Shown one piece after another: positions 1 through 8,225 of a stretch of 32,834 bases of DNA (position 1 is the first letter of the stretch; each line of letters starts with the position of its first letter). The notes under the pieces are model-generated. The model was not told the origin of the DNA. It did not search any database and saw only the letters and a list, made by a program, of their open reading frames with translations. The stretch spans positions 1 through 32,834 of the forward strand of contig OMVJ01000024.1 in assembly GCA_900314495.1 (NCBI GenBank), written 5' to 3'. A program made the translations under genes and the position numbers. Source of the stretch: an uncultured Olsenella sp. (GTDB lineage Bacteria; Actinomycetota; Coriobacteriia; Coriobacteriales; Atopobiaceae).

Positions 1-51
1 CGCCGATGGTACTGCGGAGTCAGTCCGTGGGAGAGCAGGACGCCGCTGACC
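1..51 (+). rRNA. rrf: 5S ribosomal RNA, 3' end (partial)
   Basis: The first 51 bases match the 3' part of bacterial 5S rRNA: a CCGATGGTA block at 3-11, a GAGAGCAGGA block at 31-40, and the closing strand GCCGCTGACC at 42-51 that would pair with the missing 5' end. The order and spacing match the E. coli 5S 3' end (CCGATGGTAG, GAGAGTAGG, CTGCCAGGC). The 5' part lies outside the window, so the window begins at the tail of an rRNA operon transcribed rightward. The exact 3' end (51 or 52) is estimated from the terminal helix. Confidence 0.85.
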
Positions 52-85
52 AACCAGGGGCGTTCTCGCGTCCCGGGCCCCGGTT
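52..85 (+). terminator. Hairpin just after 5S rRNA, possible rRNA operon terminator
   Basis: AACC-A-GGGGC (52-61) can pair with GCCCC-GGTT (77-85), leaving a 15-base loop and one bulged A. It lies directly behind the 5S 3' end, where a terminator or processing hairpin is expected. There is no U-run after it (GTGG follows), so intrinsic termination is doubtful. Confidence 0.35.
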
Positions 86-260
86 GTGGAGGTCCCGTGT
101 GCTGAGAAGGGGTGTGACTGAGCGTAGGCAGTGTGGCGGCCCGGTAGGGTGTTGTTATGCGTTGCCTGTGTTTCGAAGTGGACCCCATCTAGTGGGCAAA
201 CAATTCCGCCAGGCGGCCAGCCCCTGTAGTTCCTGCGCAGAGGCGAAACTGGTTGTTATG

Positions 261-478
261 TTAGGGGATGTGGTCGGCGATCAGAGTGTCGGACTCCTCG
301 TACGTCAGCCCGTCCATTTTTCGGATTTCAGACCTCATCCTCCCGAAGAACGAGTACATGCGTGCGTTATCGTGGCAGTTGCCGACCAGGACAGAGACTG
401 TCCCAGCTCCATCTCCTTCCCCCTGTCGTGGTAAGCGTGGGGCGTGTAGTTGACGCCGGCGTCCGAGTGGTCGAGCGC
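261..478 (-). pseudogene. Decayed IS3-family transposase fragment (C-terminal DDE region)
   Basis: On the minus strand, the frame starting at 478 reads ALDHSDAGVNYTPHAYHDRG, followed by KEMELGQSLS, which is the HSDxG-type core of IS3-family OrfB integrase domains. Near 385-395 the match moves to another frame, VGNCHDNARMYSFFGR, then MRSEIRKMDGLTYEE and IADHIP, ended by TAA at 261-263. Intact relatives read roughly SRxGNCxDNAxMESFFG. The reading frame is therefore shifted once, the usual catalytic Glu of the ESFF block is Tyr here, and the N-terminal half is missing. The reading frames beyond the stop (about 180-260) show only weak resemblance to the usual C-terminus. It is a non-functional relic beside an rRNA operon; I see no inverted terminal repeats or target duplication. 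Confidence 0.7.
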
Positions 479-806
479 GTTGCCGTGTCGTGGTAATAGT
501 GGTTGGCTGAGTGAGGTACTGCGCGGTTGTGTTGCTGTCGCGGCGTAGCGACTGTTTCTGCACTATTCGCGAAGTTGCATAAGGGTCCCTCATGGCCAGC
601 GGGCAGGGGTGTGCGGAACATAGAATGTGCACAAATCAATGGATTCGTATCCCCTGGTGGCGCTTCTGCTGGGCCATTTTCATGTCATGATGGACCGGCG
701 TGCTTGTGTGGGCTAAGATTGAGTCAAACATACAGGGAAGAAGTTCACTGTAAAACTGCAGGTCAATGCGTTGGGTGCTGGTGGTTCTGTCAGGTTGGAT
801 AGAATC
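479..806. other. Non-coding or eroded stretch, no recognisable gene
   Basis: Short open frames exist on both strands, but none has a recognisable product, a plausible ribosome binding site together with length, or the codon bias of the surrounding genes. No tRNA fold or other RNA family is evident. It is probably the eroded remainder of the insertion event plus the upstream region of the regulator gene at 960. Confidence 0.4.
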
Positions 807-812
807 TTGCAA

Positions 813-846
813 ATATGCACGTATATGCATAAATCCCAAATATGCA
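813..846 (+). promoter_or_regulatory. Three ATATGCA direct repeats upstream of the BTAD gene
   Basis: ATATGCA occurs at 813-819, 823-829 and 840-846 in an AT-rich stretch. Starts are 10 and 17 bases apart, so the first two copies lie on about the same helix face. The third copy overlaps the position where a -35 box would be for the -10 at 863-868, and no good TTGACA-like sequence is present there. Heptamer direct repeats at or upstream of the -35 position are the known binding layout of SARP/BTAD-family activators, but the sequence and spacing here are not a known SARP site. Regulatory function is inferred. Confidence 0.4.
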
Positions 847-859
847 ACTGAGTTTGTAT

Positions 860-868
860 TGATATCAT
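860..868 (+). promoter_or_regulatory. Candidate extended -10 promoter of the BTAD gene
   Basis: TGATATCAT has the TGn extension followed by TATCAT (5 of 6 to TATAAT). It would start transcription near 875, giving a leader of about 85 bases to the TTG start at 960. No convincing -35 box is seen, consistent with activator dependence or a purely extended -10 promoter. Confidence 0.4.
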
Positions 869-871
869 CTG

Positions 872-899
872 TTGCGATGTGAATGCGCGCACATCGCAA
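872..899. promoter_or_regulatory. Perfect 10-bp inverted repeat at the predicted start of transcription
   Basis: TTGCGATGTG (872-881) and CACATCGCAA (890-899) are exact reverse complements separated by 8 bases. The element spans the predicted transcription start and the first 25 or so transcribed bases, a classical repressor-operator position; it could also fold as a 5'-end RNA hairpin. An ATG at 879 lies within it, in frame with the downstream gene, but has no ribosome binding site, so the repeat is better read as non-coding. Confidence 0.55.
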
Positions 900-959
900 G
901 CGGGTGCATGCCTCGCCTTCGTTAGATGCCGTAAAGGTTGTGTCCTAGGAGGTACTCAG

Positions 960-3900
960 TTGTATAAGAACGTTCATGGATCATATAGCGACGAGTATTT
1001 AGATGCCCTTGCGGGTGTGGGCCGGGCCAAGGCGGATCGCCTGGCGAAGCGGAATGGCGCAGGCCGCGAGATTGTGGAGTCCATACTCACCGACGGGGCC
1101 AACGAGCGCCTGTTCGCGATGTGCGCGGAGCCCGAATGCGCTGCGGGCTACATTGCCGATTTTGTCGGCCGGTCATTGGGCCATGACGGGGTCTCCGTTG
1201 ATTGCCTGTGCTTGGCGGGCATGTCGAACTCCGAGGCGGTGGAGAGGGTCGTGAAGTTTGCGCATGGCGCCAACAGGGTCTCGAAGAAGTTGCTGCCGGG
1301 CAAGAAGGCCGTCTGCATAGTGGAGGACGTTCCGGCACTTGACGAATCCGAACTGCGGAAGATGACTCGAGCGCTGACTAGGATAGAGGAGTCGGGCCGT
1401 TACGTCATCCTGACAATGCTTCCCGAGTCGCAACAGATACTCGCAGATCTCCCCCCGACGCGAACGTTCCGCTCCAGGGACTTGCTTCTCGGGACGGAGG
1501 CCAAACGTGGCAGGAGAAGCTACAGGACTCGCGCGATACTCGAGGTCACGGGTGGCCTGCTGGGCCTGGCTCGCGCCGCGCTCGACGCAAACGCCGACGA
1601 ACCCGAGGATTTTTATCGTGACCCGGGGTTCATCCGCGCGCTCTCGACGACCGTCGTGTGGAGCCTCCGTGACGCCCTTTTGGATGAGGAGCGTGCGATG
1701 CGGTACAGTATGCTGATGCTGGGGCACGGAGACTTTGGCGAGGTCCGAGAGATTCTGGGAGGGCTGGACCAGGCACTTGTCGATGACCTATGCGCGGACG
1801 CGCCCCTGTACGGCGCGGACGCTGAGTCACAGACGTTCAAGTGCGTCGCAGTCGACACGGTAGACGGCCTCAAAGCCGTCATGAGCGCGCTGGATGACTT
1901 CTCCGACCAGTGGCGCGCCATTCCCGAGAAGGTCTGCAGGCGGCTTTGCGAGAGGCAGGAGTACGAGCGCGCGGCGGCACTGCTGGAGCTGATGGATGAC
2001 GACTCGACGATGGGGGTCTTCCAAGACTGGCCGGCAGAGCTGCTTGACGGAGGCGACTCCGAGCTGGCCCATGATGTGCTGACGATTTCGGACCCGCATA
2101 CGCCGCAGGGTCGGCTCTCCCGCGTGGTTCTGACGTCGGTGCTGGGGAATGCGGACGAGCAGGACGAGGCTCTGTCGAACGCGGCAGAGACGGGGTTGGG
2201 AGACCAGCTTGGCGGGACTGTGGGCGCCGTCGTGAGGGCGCGCATGGCCCTGAGGGGCATGCCACGGGAACCCGAAGGCGTGGCCGGGGGCGTGATCGAG
2301 GCACCAACTGGAGCTGTGAATCACATCGAGCGTCGATACGAGACCCATGCGAGGTTTCTGACCCTGCTCTCGATGGGCATGGTGCGGGAAGCCATGGAGC
2401 TCGTGTCCGGATCTCCGGATTCCGACGACTCTGGCCTGCACTCCGCCTGTCTCTTGAAGTTCGATGCGTTGCTCGCCGAAATGCTCTTGGGAGAAGGCGC
2501 GGGCGACGAGGGCGCGGACGGATTGCTGCGCGCGGAGGAGGTCTCGTTGGAGAGAGGCTTCGAATGCCTGTCCTTTGCGTTCGATTGCGTGCGTACCGTT
2601 CCGGGCATCCTGTTTGGGCCGAGCCGTCGCAGCAACCTCGTCGAGGAGGCGACCGCGATAGCCGGCGAGCGTGGTGACGAGCTGGCGCACATTGCCTGTC
2701 TGGCCTTGGCGTCCGTTGTCGACGCAAGGAACGGGAACGACCGCAGGGCAAGGTCGCGCCTTGCGGGCGCGCGCAATGTTGCGGAGCGGCTCGGCATGGA
2801 CTTTCTGGGCGAGTCGCTCTCCCTGTTGGTGCTTGCCATGCGTGCCGCCGGCGGCGAGCGCGTGACGTCCGGGGAGGTCATGCGTGCGTGCACGTGGGGA
2901 AGCTCGACCGAGCTGGTCGCAAGGGCCTTGGCCGTTGCGGTGGAGCCGAAGACGGTGACCAGGGACGATTTGATGGACGGGCTGGAGGACTCCGAGTGCC
3001 CGGAGGGGCTACTCTGGCTAGTAAGCGTGCTGACCACTGACTTTGGGGAGGTATCCTCGCGTCTCTGGCGGGTTCTGCCGCCGGCGTGGCAGGAGAGGCT
3101 CGGGCAGGCGAGAAGGGTCGCCCAGGGTTCCATCGGAGACGTCGTGGCGGATGCCGCAGACTTGGAGCCGGGGACGGACGACGGGACGGACGCTGACGGC
3201 GCGGTCGCCATTCGCATAACGCTCTTGGGTGGGTTTGGCCTGAGCGTCGGCGGCCGCTCGATTCCGAAGCCCAAGATCGAGCGGAGGAGGGCCAAACCGC
3301 TTCTGATGCTGCTTGCCTCGACGAGGGGGCACCAGCTGCCGCGCTTCACCATCATGGAGACGATTTGGCCCGAATACGATTACGGTGCCGGCAGGCAGCG
3401 GGTCTACGAGGCGACCAGCGTCTTGCGTGCGGAGTTCGACTCCTTGGGCTGCGCGCGTGACTCGAACCCCATCATCTCGAGCCGCCTCGAGAGGTCGATG
3501 GGACTCAACGGTACGGTGGTCTCGTGCGACGTGGACGAGTTCGAGGACGTTGCAAGGTCTGCCCTGCTGGCCCGGGGCGGTGCCAGGGAGATACTGATGC
3601 TAGCCTCGCGGGCCGAGGTCCTCTACCGTGGCGACCTCGCCGTGCCAGCCGTGGACGGAACCGGCCTCTTCGAGCAGCGCAGGCTGGAGCTGCGGTCACT
3701 CTTCGTCGATGTCATGGTGCTGGCGTCCGCCATGGCGCTGGAGGAGGGTCAGGACCTGCTGGCGGTGCACTATGCGCAAAGCGCTTGCAATGCGGATGAC
3801 CTTCGGGAGGATGCGGAGCTCTGCCTCGTCAAGGCTCTGGAGGCCGCTGGAAGGAGCGGCGATGTCCACAGAAGCTACGAGGAGTTCTCGGAGAGAATGC

Positions 3901-4085
3901 TCAGGGCGACCGGCTTCCCTCCCTCCAAGAGCCTGAGGGAGATAGTTGCCGAGGCCACGAAGGGCGGCCGACACGCCAAGAGGCGCAAGCTCGACCAGGG
4001 CGGAGGGAAACGAGACCAGAAGGACGATGACGCCTCCGATTTCGACGACAGCGAGGACGGATGGGGCGATATCGTGGACGAATAG
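960..4085 (+). CDS. Large BTAD/winged-helix transcriptional regulator with degenerate NTPase-like N-terminus
   Basis: The start is taken as TTG at 960 because AGGAGGT lies at 947-953 with a 6-base gap; an in-frame ATG at 879 has no such site and falls inside an inverted repeat. This gives 1041 residues. About residues 750-855 form an OmpR-type winged helix (ITLLGGFGLSVGG, KPLLMLLAS, QRVYEATSVLRAEF). About 860-1000 form a bacterial transcriptional activation domain of TPR-like helices (CDVDEFEDV, YRGDLAVP, the RSYEEFSERML block), as in SARP/AfsR-type regulators, but placed at the C-terminus. The front half has a Walker-B-like VCIVED (118-123) and a sensor-like YVILTMLPES, but no Walker A, so it resembles a STAND ATPase that has lost nucleotide binding. 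The middle is helical and repeat-like. The last 35 residues run from basic (KRRK) to strongly acidic. Codon use is richer in AGG, ATA and GGG than neighbouring genes. The target is unknown; autoregulation is possible given the upstream repeats. Confidence 0.8.
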   Translation: MYKNVHGSYSDEYLDALAGVGRAKADRLAKRNGAGREIVESILTDGANERLFAMCAEPECAAGYIADFVGRSLGHDGVSVDCLCLAGMSNSEAVERVVKFAHGANRVSKKLLPGKKAVCIVEDVPALDESELRKMTRALTRIEESGRYVILTMLPESQQILADLPPTRTFRSRDLLLGTEAKRGRRSYRTRAILEVTGGLLGLARAALDANADEPEDFYRDPGFIRALSTTVVWSLRDALLDEERAMRYSMLMLGHGDFGEVREILGGLDQALVDDLCADAPLYGADAESQTFKCVAVDTVDGLKAVMSALDDFSDQWRAIPEKVCRRLCERQEYERAAALLELMDDDSTMGVFQDWPAELLDGGDSELAHDVLTISDPHTPQGRLSRVVLTSVLGNADEQDEALSNAAETGLGDQLGGTVGAVVRARMALRGMPREPEGVAGGVIEAPTGAVNHIERRYETHARFLTLLSMGMVREAMELVSGSPDSDDSGLHSACLLKFDALLAEMLLGEGAGDEGADGLLRAEEVSLERGFECLSFAFDCVRTVPGILFGPSRRSNLVEEATAIAGERGDELAHIACLALASVVDARNGNDRRARSRLAGARNVAERLGMDFLGESLSLLVLAMRAAGGERVTSGEVMRACTWGSSTELVARALAVAVEPKTVTRDDLMDGLEDSECPEGLLWLVSVLTTDFGEVSSRLWRVLPPAWQERLGQARRVAQGSIGDVVADAADLEPGTDDGTDADGAVAIRITLLGGFGLSVGGRSIPKPKIERRRAKPLLMLLASTRGHQLPRFTIMETIWPEYDYGAGRQRVYEATSVLRAEFDSLGCARDSNPIISSRLERSMGLNGTVVSCDVDEFEDVARSALLARGGAREILMLASRAEVLYRGDLAVPAVDGTGLFEQRRLELRSLFVDVMVLASAMALEEGQDLLAVHYAQSACNADDLREDAELCLVKALEAAGRSGDVHRSYEEFSERMLRATGFPPSKSLREIVAEATKGGRHAKRRKLDQGGGKRDQKDDDASDFDDSEDGWGDIVDE

Positions 4086-4156
4086 CGTCTTGGCGGCTTC
4101 CGCGCGTCGAACTTTGGTGTATGCGTTCTGTGTCGTGGCTCGCGGTGGATTCCGAC

Positions 4157-4165
4157 TGGTAGAGT
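4157..4165 (+). promoter_or_regulatory. Candidate extended -10 promoter for secA-prfB
   Basis: TGGTAGAGT in the 142-base gap between the BTAD gene and secA has the TGn extension and TAGAGT (4 of 6). Transcription would begin near 4172, about 56 bases before the secA ATG. No clear -35 box is visible and no terminator is obvious after the BTAD gene. Confidence 0.3.
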
Positions 4166-4227
4166 TATGAGGCTAAGACTAAGTGGCGGGCATGGAGCCC
4201 GCCACGTGGATGCGTAAGAGGAACCGT

Positions 4228-7059
4228 ATGCCGAAGTTCTTTTCCAAGCTCCTCTCAATAGGCGCCGACAAGCCGCTCAAGGAGCTCAACCAAATAACGC
4301 AGCGGGTGAACGACCTGGGCCCGAAGTACGAGAAGATGGACGATGACGAGCTGAGGGGGCAGACGGCGGTCTTCAGGGAGCGCTATGGGAACGGCGAGAC
4401 CCTGGACGACCTCCTACCGGAGGCTTTTGCGACGGTGAGGGAGACTTCGGCGCGAACGCTTGGCATGCGCCACTTCGACGTCCAGGTCATCGGCGGCATC
4501 GCGCTGCACCGTGGCACCATCGCCGAGATGAAGACGGGCGAGGGCAAGACGCTCGTCTCCACCCTCGCCGGCTACCTCAACGCGATTCCAGGGGAGGGCG
4601 TGCACATCGTCACGGTCAACGACTACCTGGCAAAGCGCGACAGCGAGTGGATGGGCCAGATCTATCACTTCCTCGGAATGTCGGTCGGCCTTCTCCAGAA
4701 CGGCATGAAGCTCAACGCAAAGAAGCCGGCCTACCAGGCCGACGTGACCTACGGCACGAACTCGGAGTTCGGCTTCGACTATCTGCGGGACAACATGGTC
4801 ACGAGGCCGCAGATGCGCGTCCAGCGGGGCCACAACTACGCGATCGTGGACGAGGTCGACTCGATTCTCATCGACGAGGCCCGAACGCCCCTCATCATCT
4901 CCGGCGCTGGCACAAAGTCCGCCAGCACGTACCGCGACTTCGCGCGCGCGGTCCGTGGACTCGTGCAGGACGTCGATTTCGAGATGGACGAGGCAAAGCA
5001 CACCATTACCGCAACCGACCAGGGCCTGAAGAAGATCGAGCACGCCCTGGGCGTGGAGGACATCTACGCCGACATGTCGGGCCAGCTGGTCAACCACCTG
5101 CAGCAGGCGCTGAAGGCCGAGTACATGTTCCACCGCGACCAGCAGTACGTCGTCGTGGACGGCGAAGTGAAGATCGTCGACGAGTTCACGGGCCGCATCA
5201 TGGAGGGCAGGCGCTACTCCGAGGGCCTGCACCAGGCCATCGAGGCCAAGGAAGGCGTGTACGTTCGCGAGGAGAACCAGACGCTGGCAACCATCACTCT
5301 CCAGAACTACTTCCGCCTGTACGACAAGCTCTCCGGCATGACGGGCACCGCCATGACCGAGGATGCGGAGTTCCGCGAGATCTACAACCTCCCCGTCACG
5401 GTCATCCCCCCAAACAAGCCCGTTGCCCGCGTTGACCACGACGACCTTGTGTATCGCGACATCAAGAACAAGTTCTATGCGGTGGCGGACAACATCGAGG
5501 AGCGTCACGCCAAGGGCCAGCCAGTCCTGGTCGGCACCGTGTCCATCGAGAACTCCGAGAAGCTCTCGCGCCTGCTTGACAAGCGTGGCATCAAGCACAA
5601 CGTGCTGAACGCAAAGTACCACGAGCGCGAGGCGCAGATCGTGGCGCAGGCCGGCCGCGAGGGAGCGGTAACCATTGCGACCAACATGGCCGGCCGTGGT
5701 ACGGACATCCTTCTCGGCGGCAATCCGGAGCAGATGGCGCGTGATGCCCTGCGCGCCCAGGGCTTCTACGAGCCGCCGGCGAAGGGGGAGGAGCCCCTGG
5801 AGCCCACGCCCGCGCAGAAGCAGGCGGCGCTGGCGAAGGCAAAGGCGACGTGCGAGGTCGAGCGCGAGCACGTCCTGGCCGCAGGCGGCCTGTGCGTGAT
5901 CGGCACCGAGCGCCACGAGAGCCGTCGTATCGACAACCAGCTGCGCGGCCGCGCCGGCCGCCAGGGCGACCCCGGCGAGACGCAGTTCTACCTCTCCCTC
6001 GAGGACGACCTCATGAGGCTCTTCGGCGGCGACCGCATGGATCGCATCGCGCAGATGATGCAGAAGTACGACATGCCCGACGACATGCCCATTCAGGCGA
6101 AGATCGTGACCAAGGCGGTCGAGGGGGCTCAGCGCAAGGTCGAGGAAATCAACTTTGCCATGCGTAAGAACGTCCTGGACTACGACGACGTCATGAACAA
6201 GCAGCGCCAGGTCATCTACGAGGAGCGCAACAAGATCCTGGACGGAAAGGACCTGACCGCCCACGTCTCTGAGGTCACCTACGACACTGTCGGCCACAAG
6301 GTGGGGGAGTACTGCCCGGCGGACGCCAACCCGGAGGAATGGGACGTCAAGGGCCTGCTCAAGTGGCTGGGTGACCTGACTGGCCGGACGGAGGGGCTGC
6401 CCGAGGTCTCGCTGGACGATGACCCGGCGGAGCTTGCCGACAGGATGAGCGAGTTCGTCGAGTCCTGTTACAAGGAGAAGACCAAGCGTCTGGGCGACAG
6501 GGTGATGCACGAGCTCTCCACGCAGGTCATGCTGCGCGTCATCGACACGCGGTGGATGGCATACCTGCAGGAGATGGACTACCTGAAGACGGGCATCGGG
6601 CTGCGTGGCTTCGGCCAGCGAGACCCGCTGGTCGAGTACAAGTCCGAGGCCTACTCCGCGTTCACGGAGCTCGTGAACACCATGTACGAGGACTTCCTGA
6701 GGACGATCCTTCGCATCGAGATAGTGACGCGGTCGTCGGACCAGCGTCCGCGCCAGGCGGCGAACGAGATCTCCTCCGCAGATGTCGAGGAGCCCGAGGA
6801 GCTCAGGGGCGCAAGGTACTCCAACCCCTCGGAGGAGGTCGACGGTCCGCGTCATGCCAGGCCCGCTGTCTCCGTGAGCGCCCGTCGGAGCGCGGCGCAG
6901 GCGGCGGACTCCGTTGGCGCGGCGCCCGTGGCGGAGAAGCCGGTCACGTATCGCAAGGCCGACGACCCCGATCCCTATGTGGGGGTGGGCAGGAACGACC
7001 CATGCCCCTGCGGTAGCGGCAAGAAGTTCAAGAACTGCCACGGCAGGTATCGCGTCTGA
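4228..7059 (+). CDS. secA: Preprotein translocase ATPase SecA
   Basis: SecA is the ATP-driven motor that pushes unfolded preproteins through SecYEG at the inner face of the membrane. The 943-residue product shows Walker A MKTGEGKT (K107), the DEVD box at 208-211 followed by SILIDEARTPLI, the motif ATNMAGRGTDILLGG, and the helicase motif LRGRAGRQGDPG. The C-terminal zinc-binding SEC-C tail reads NDPCPCGSGKKFKNCHG. ATG 4228 is chosen because AAGAGGAA lies just upstream at 4216-4223 and the sequence then begins MPKFFSKLL as in other SecAs; upstream in-frame ATGs at 4183 and 4210 lack such a site. A Pro/Glu/Ala-rich insert (near FYEPPAKGEEPLEP) follows the MAGRGTD block. Its TGA stop overlaps the prfB start, implying translational coupling. 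Confidence 0.97.
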   Translation: MPKFFSKLLSIGADKPLKELNQITQRVNDLGPKYEKMDDDELRGQTAVFRERYGNGETLDDLLPEAFATVRETSARTLGMRHFDVQVIGGIALHRGTIAEMKTGEGKTLVSTLAGYLNAIPGEGVHIVTVNDYLAKRDSEWMGQIYHFLGMSVGLLQNGMKLNAKKPAYQADVTYGTNSEFGFDYLRDNMVTRPQMRVQRGHNYAIVDEVDSILIDEARTPLIISGAGTKSASTYRDFARAVRGLVQDVDFEMDEAKHTITATDQGLKKIEHALGVEDIYADMSGQLVNHLQQALKAEYMFHRDQQYVVVDGEVKIVDEFTGRIMEGRRYSEGLHQAIEAKEGVYVREENQTLATITLQNYFRLYDKLSGMTGTAMTEDAEFREIYNLPVTVIPPNKPVARVDHDDLVYRDIKNKFYAVADNIEERHAKGQPVLVGTVSIENSEKLSRLLDKRGIKHNVLNAKYHEREAQIVAQAGREGAVTIATNMAGRGTDILLGGNPEQMARDALRAQGFYEPPAKGEEPLEPTPAQKQAALAKAKATCEVEREHVLAAGGLCVIGTERHESRRIDNQLRGRAGRQGDPGETQFYLSLEDDLMRLFGGDRMDRIAQMMQKYDMPDDMPIQAKIVTKAVEGAQRKVEEINFAMRKNVLDYDDVMNKQRQVIYEERNKILDGKDLTAHVSEVTYDTVGHKVGEYCPADANPEEWDVKGLLKWLGDLTGRTEGLPEVSLDDDPAELADRMSEFVESCYKEKTKRLGDRVMHELSTQVMLRVIDTRWMAYLQEMDYLKTGIGLRGFGQRDPLVEYKSEAYSAFTELVNTMYEDFLRTILRIEIVTRSSDQRPRQAANEISSADVEEPEELRGARYSNPSEEVDGPRHARPAVSVSARRSAAQAADSVGAAPVAEKPVTYRKADDPDPYVGVGRNDPCPCGSGKKFKNCHGRYRV

Positions 7060-8174
7060 TGGCCGAGGTAACCGCAGACGCCCTGGACGCCTTGGCCAAG
7101 CGCCTGACCGAGGTGGAGGGCTACCTGCACGTCGAAGACAAGCGATCGGAGGCAGAGGTCCTGGAGCAGCAGAGCGCCGTCTCGGGGTTCTGGGATGACG
7201 CGACTGCCGCGAAGCGCGTCATGGAGCGGCTTGCTCGCGACAAGGAGGACATTGCCGGCATCGAGTCCGCTCGCGGGAAGCTGGATGACGCCCGCGCCGC
7301 CTTCGAGCTGGGGCAGGAGACCGGTGACGAGGAGCTTCTCTCTGAGGCGCAGGACCTCGCGGACGCACTGACCCACGACCTGACCGAGCTGGAGCTCTCC
7401 AGCTGGTTCGCGGACGACTTCGATCACGGTGACGCCATCGTGACGATCACGCCTGGCCAAGGGGGCCTCGAGGCGCAGGACTGGTGCGAGATGCTCCTCC
7501 ACATGTACCTGCGCTACTGCGAGCGTCGCGGGTGGGGGGTGACGGTCAACGACGCCCCCCAGGCGGAGATCATCGGCATCGACCGGGCCACGTTCACCGT
7601 CTCTGGCAAGAACGCGTACGGCATGCTCCGCGCCGAGCAGGGCGTGCACAGGCTGGTGCGCATCTCCCCCACCGACCTGAAGAAGCGCCGTCAGACGACC
7701 TTCGCCGGCGTCGAGGTGCTGCCCGTACTGCCCGAGGACGTGGAGGTGGAGATCAACCCCGACGATTTGAGGATCGACGTGTACCACGCGTCCGGGCACG
7801 GCGGGCAGGGCGTTAACACGACGGACTCCGCCGTGCGTATCACCCACATCCCGACGGGCACCGTCGTCACGTGCCAGAACGAGCGGAGCCAGCTGCAGAA
7901 CAAGGAGATCGCCATGCAGATCCTCCGCAGCCGGCTCTACGAGCTCGAGAAGGCAAAGCGCGAGGCTGCCCTCGACGAGCTGCGCGGGCCCAAGCACGAC
8001 ATCTCGTTCGGCAACCAGATTCGCAACTACGTGCTCTACCCCTTCCAGCTCGTGAAGGACACCAGGACCGGGGTCGAGACGGGCAACGTGAGCGCGGTTC
8101 TGGAGGACGGGGACCTTGACCAGTTCATAGTGGCGTATCACCGCTGGACCGTCGGCAAGGACGAAGAGGCCTAG
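7059..8174 (+). CDS. prfB: Peptide chain release factor 2
   Basis: RF2 reads UGA and UAA stop codons and triggers peptide release. The 371-residue product has the class I release factor fold, with the catalytic GGQ at 248-250 in SGHGGQGVNTT and the RF2-type AQDWCEML block. Its ATG overlaps the secA stop (TGATG). Two features are odd. First, the usual +1 programmed frameshift with an in-frame TGA is absent: the frame runs straight through EGYLHVE where E. coli has RGYL(D)YD, although a Shine-Dalgarno-like GGAGGG (7115-7120) still precedes it. Second, the stop-codon recognition tripeptide, normally SPF, is S203-P204-T205 (RISPTDLKKRRQTTF). RF2 identity is secure from the rest of the sequence. 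It precedes ftsE-ftsX, a common actinobacterial gene order. Confidence 0.96.
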   Translation: MAEVTADALDALAKRLTEVEGYLHVEDKRSEAEVLEQQSAVSGFWDDATAAKRVMERLARDKEDIAGIESARGKLDDARAAFELGQETGDEELLSEAQDLADALTHDLTELELSSWFADDFDHGDAIVTITPGQGGLEAQDWCEMLLHMYLRYCERRGWGVTVNDAPQAEIIGIDRATFTVSGKNAYGMLRAEQGVHRLVRISPTDLKKRRQTTFAGVEVLPVLPEDVEVEINPDDLRIDVYHASGHGGQGVNTTDSAVRITHIPTGTVVTCQNERSQLQNKEIAMQILRSRLYELEKAKREAALDELRGPKHDISFGNQIRNYVLYPFQLVKDTRTGVETGNVSAVLEDGDLDQFIVAYHRWTVGKDEEA

Positions 8175-8225
8175 CCTCGGCGTGGCGCCCAGCGGCAAGA
8201 CCTGCCTGAAAATTGTGTGGGGAGG

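Noticed and set aside
6-434. 142-codon open frame on the + strand at the left edge
   Set aside because: It starts within the 5S rRNA and runs over the transposase relic on the other strand; no ribosome binding site or known domain.
424-496. 11-base direct repeat TGTCGTGGTAA at 424-434 and 486-496
   Set aside because: A short pair inside a decayed region with no target-site or recombination context; may be chance or local duplication.
879-959. ATG 879 as the start of the BTAD regulator
   Set aside because: It lies within the perfect inverted repeat and has no ribosome binding site, whereas TTG 960 has AGGAGGT with ideal spacing.
4414-7041. 875-codon open frame antisense to secA
   Set aside because: Long antisense frames arise from codon bias in GC-rich genes. 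The product has no recognisable domain and the + strand gene is unambiguous.
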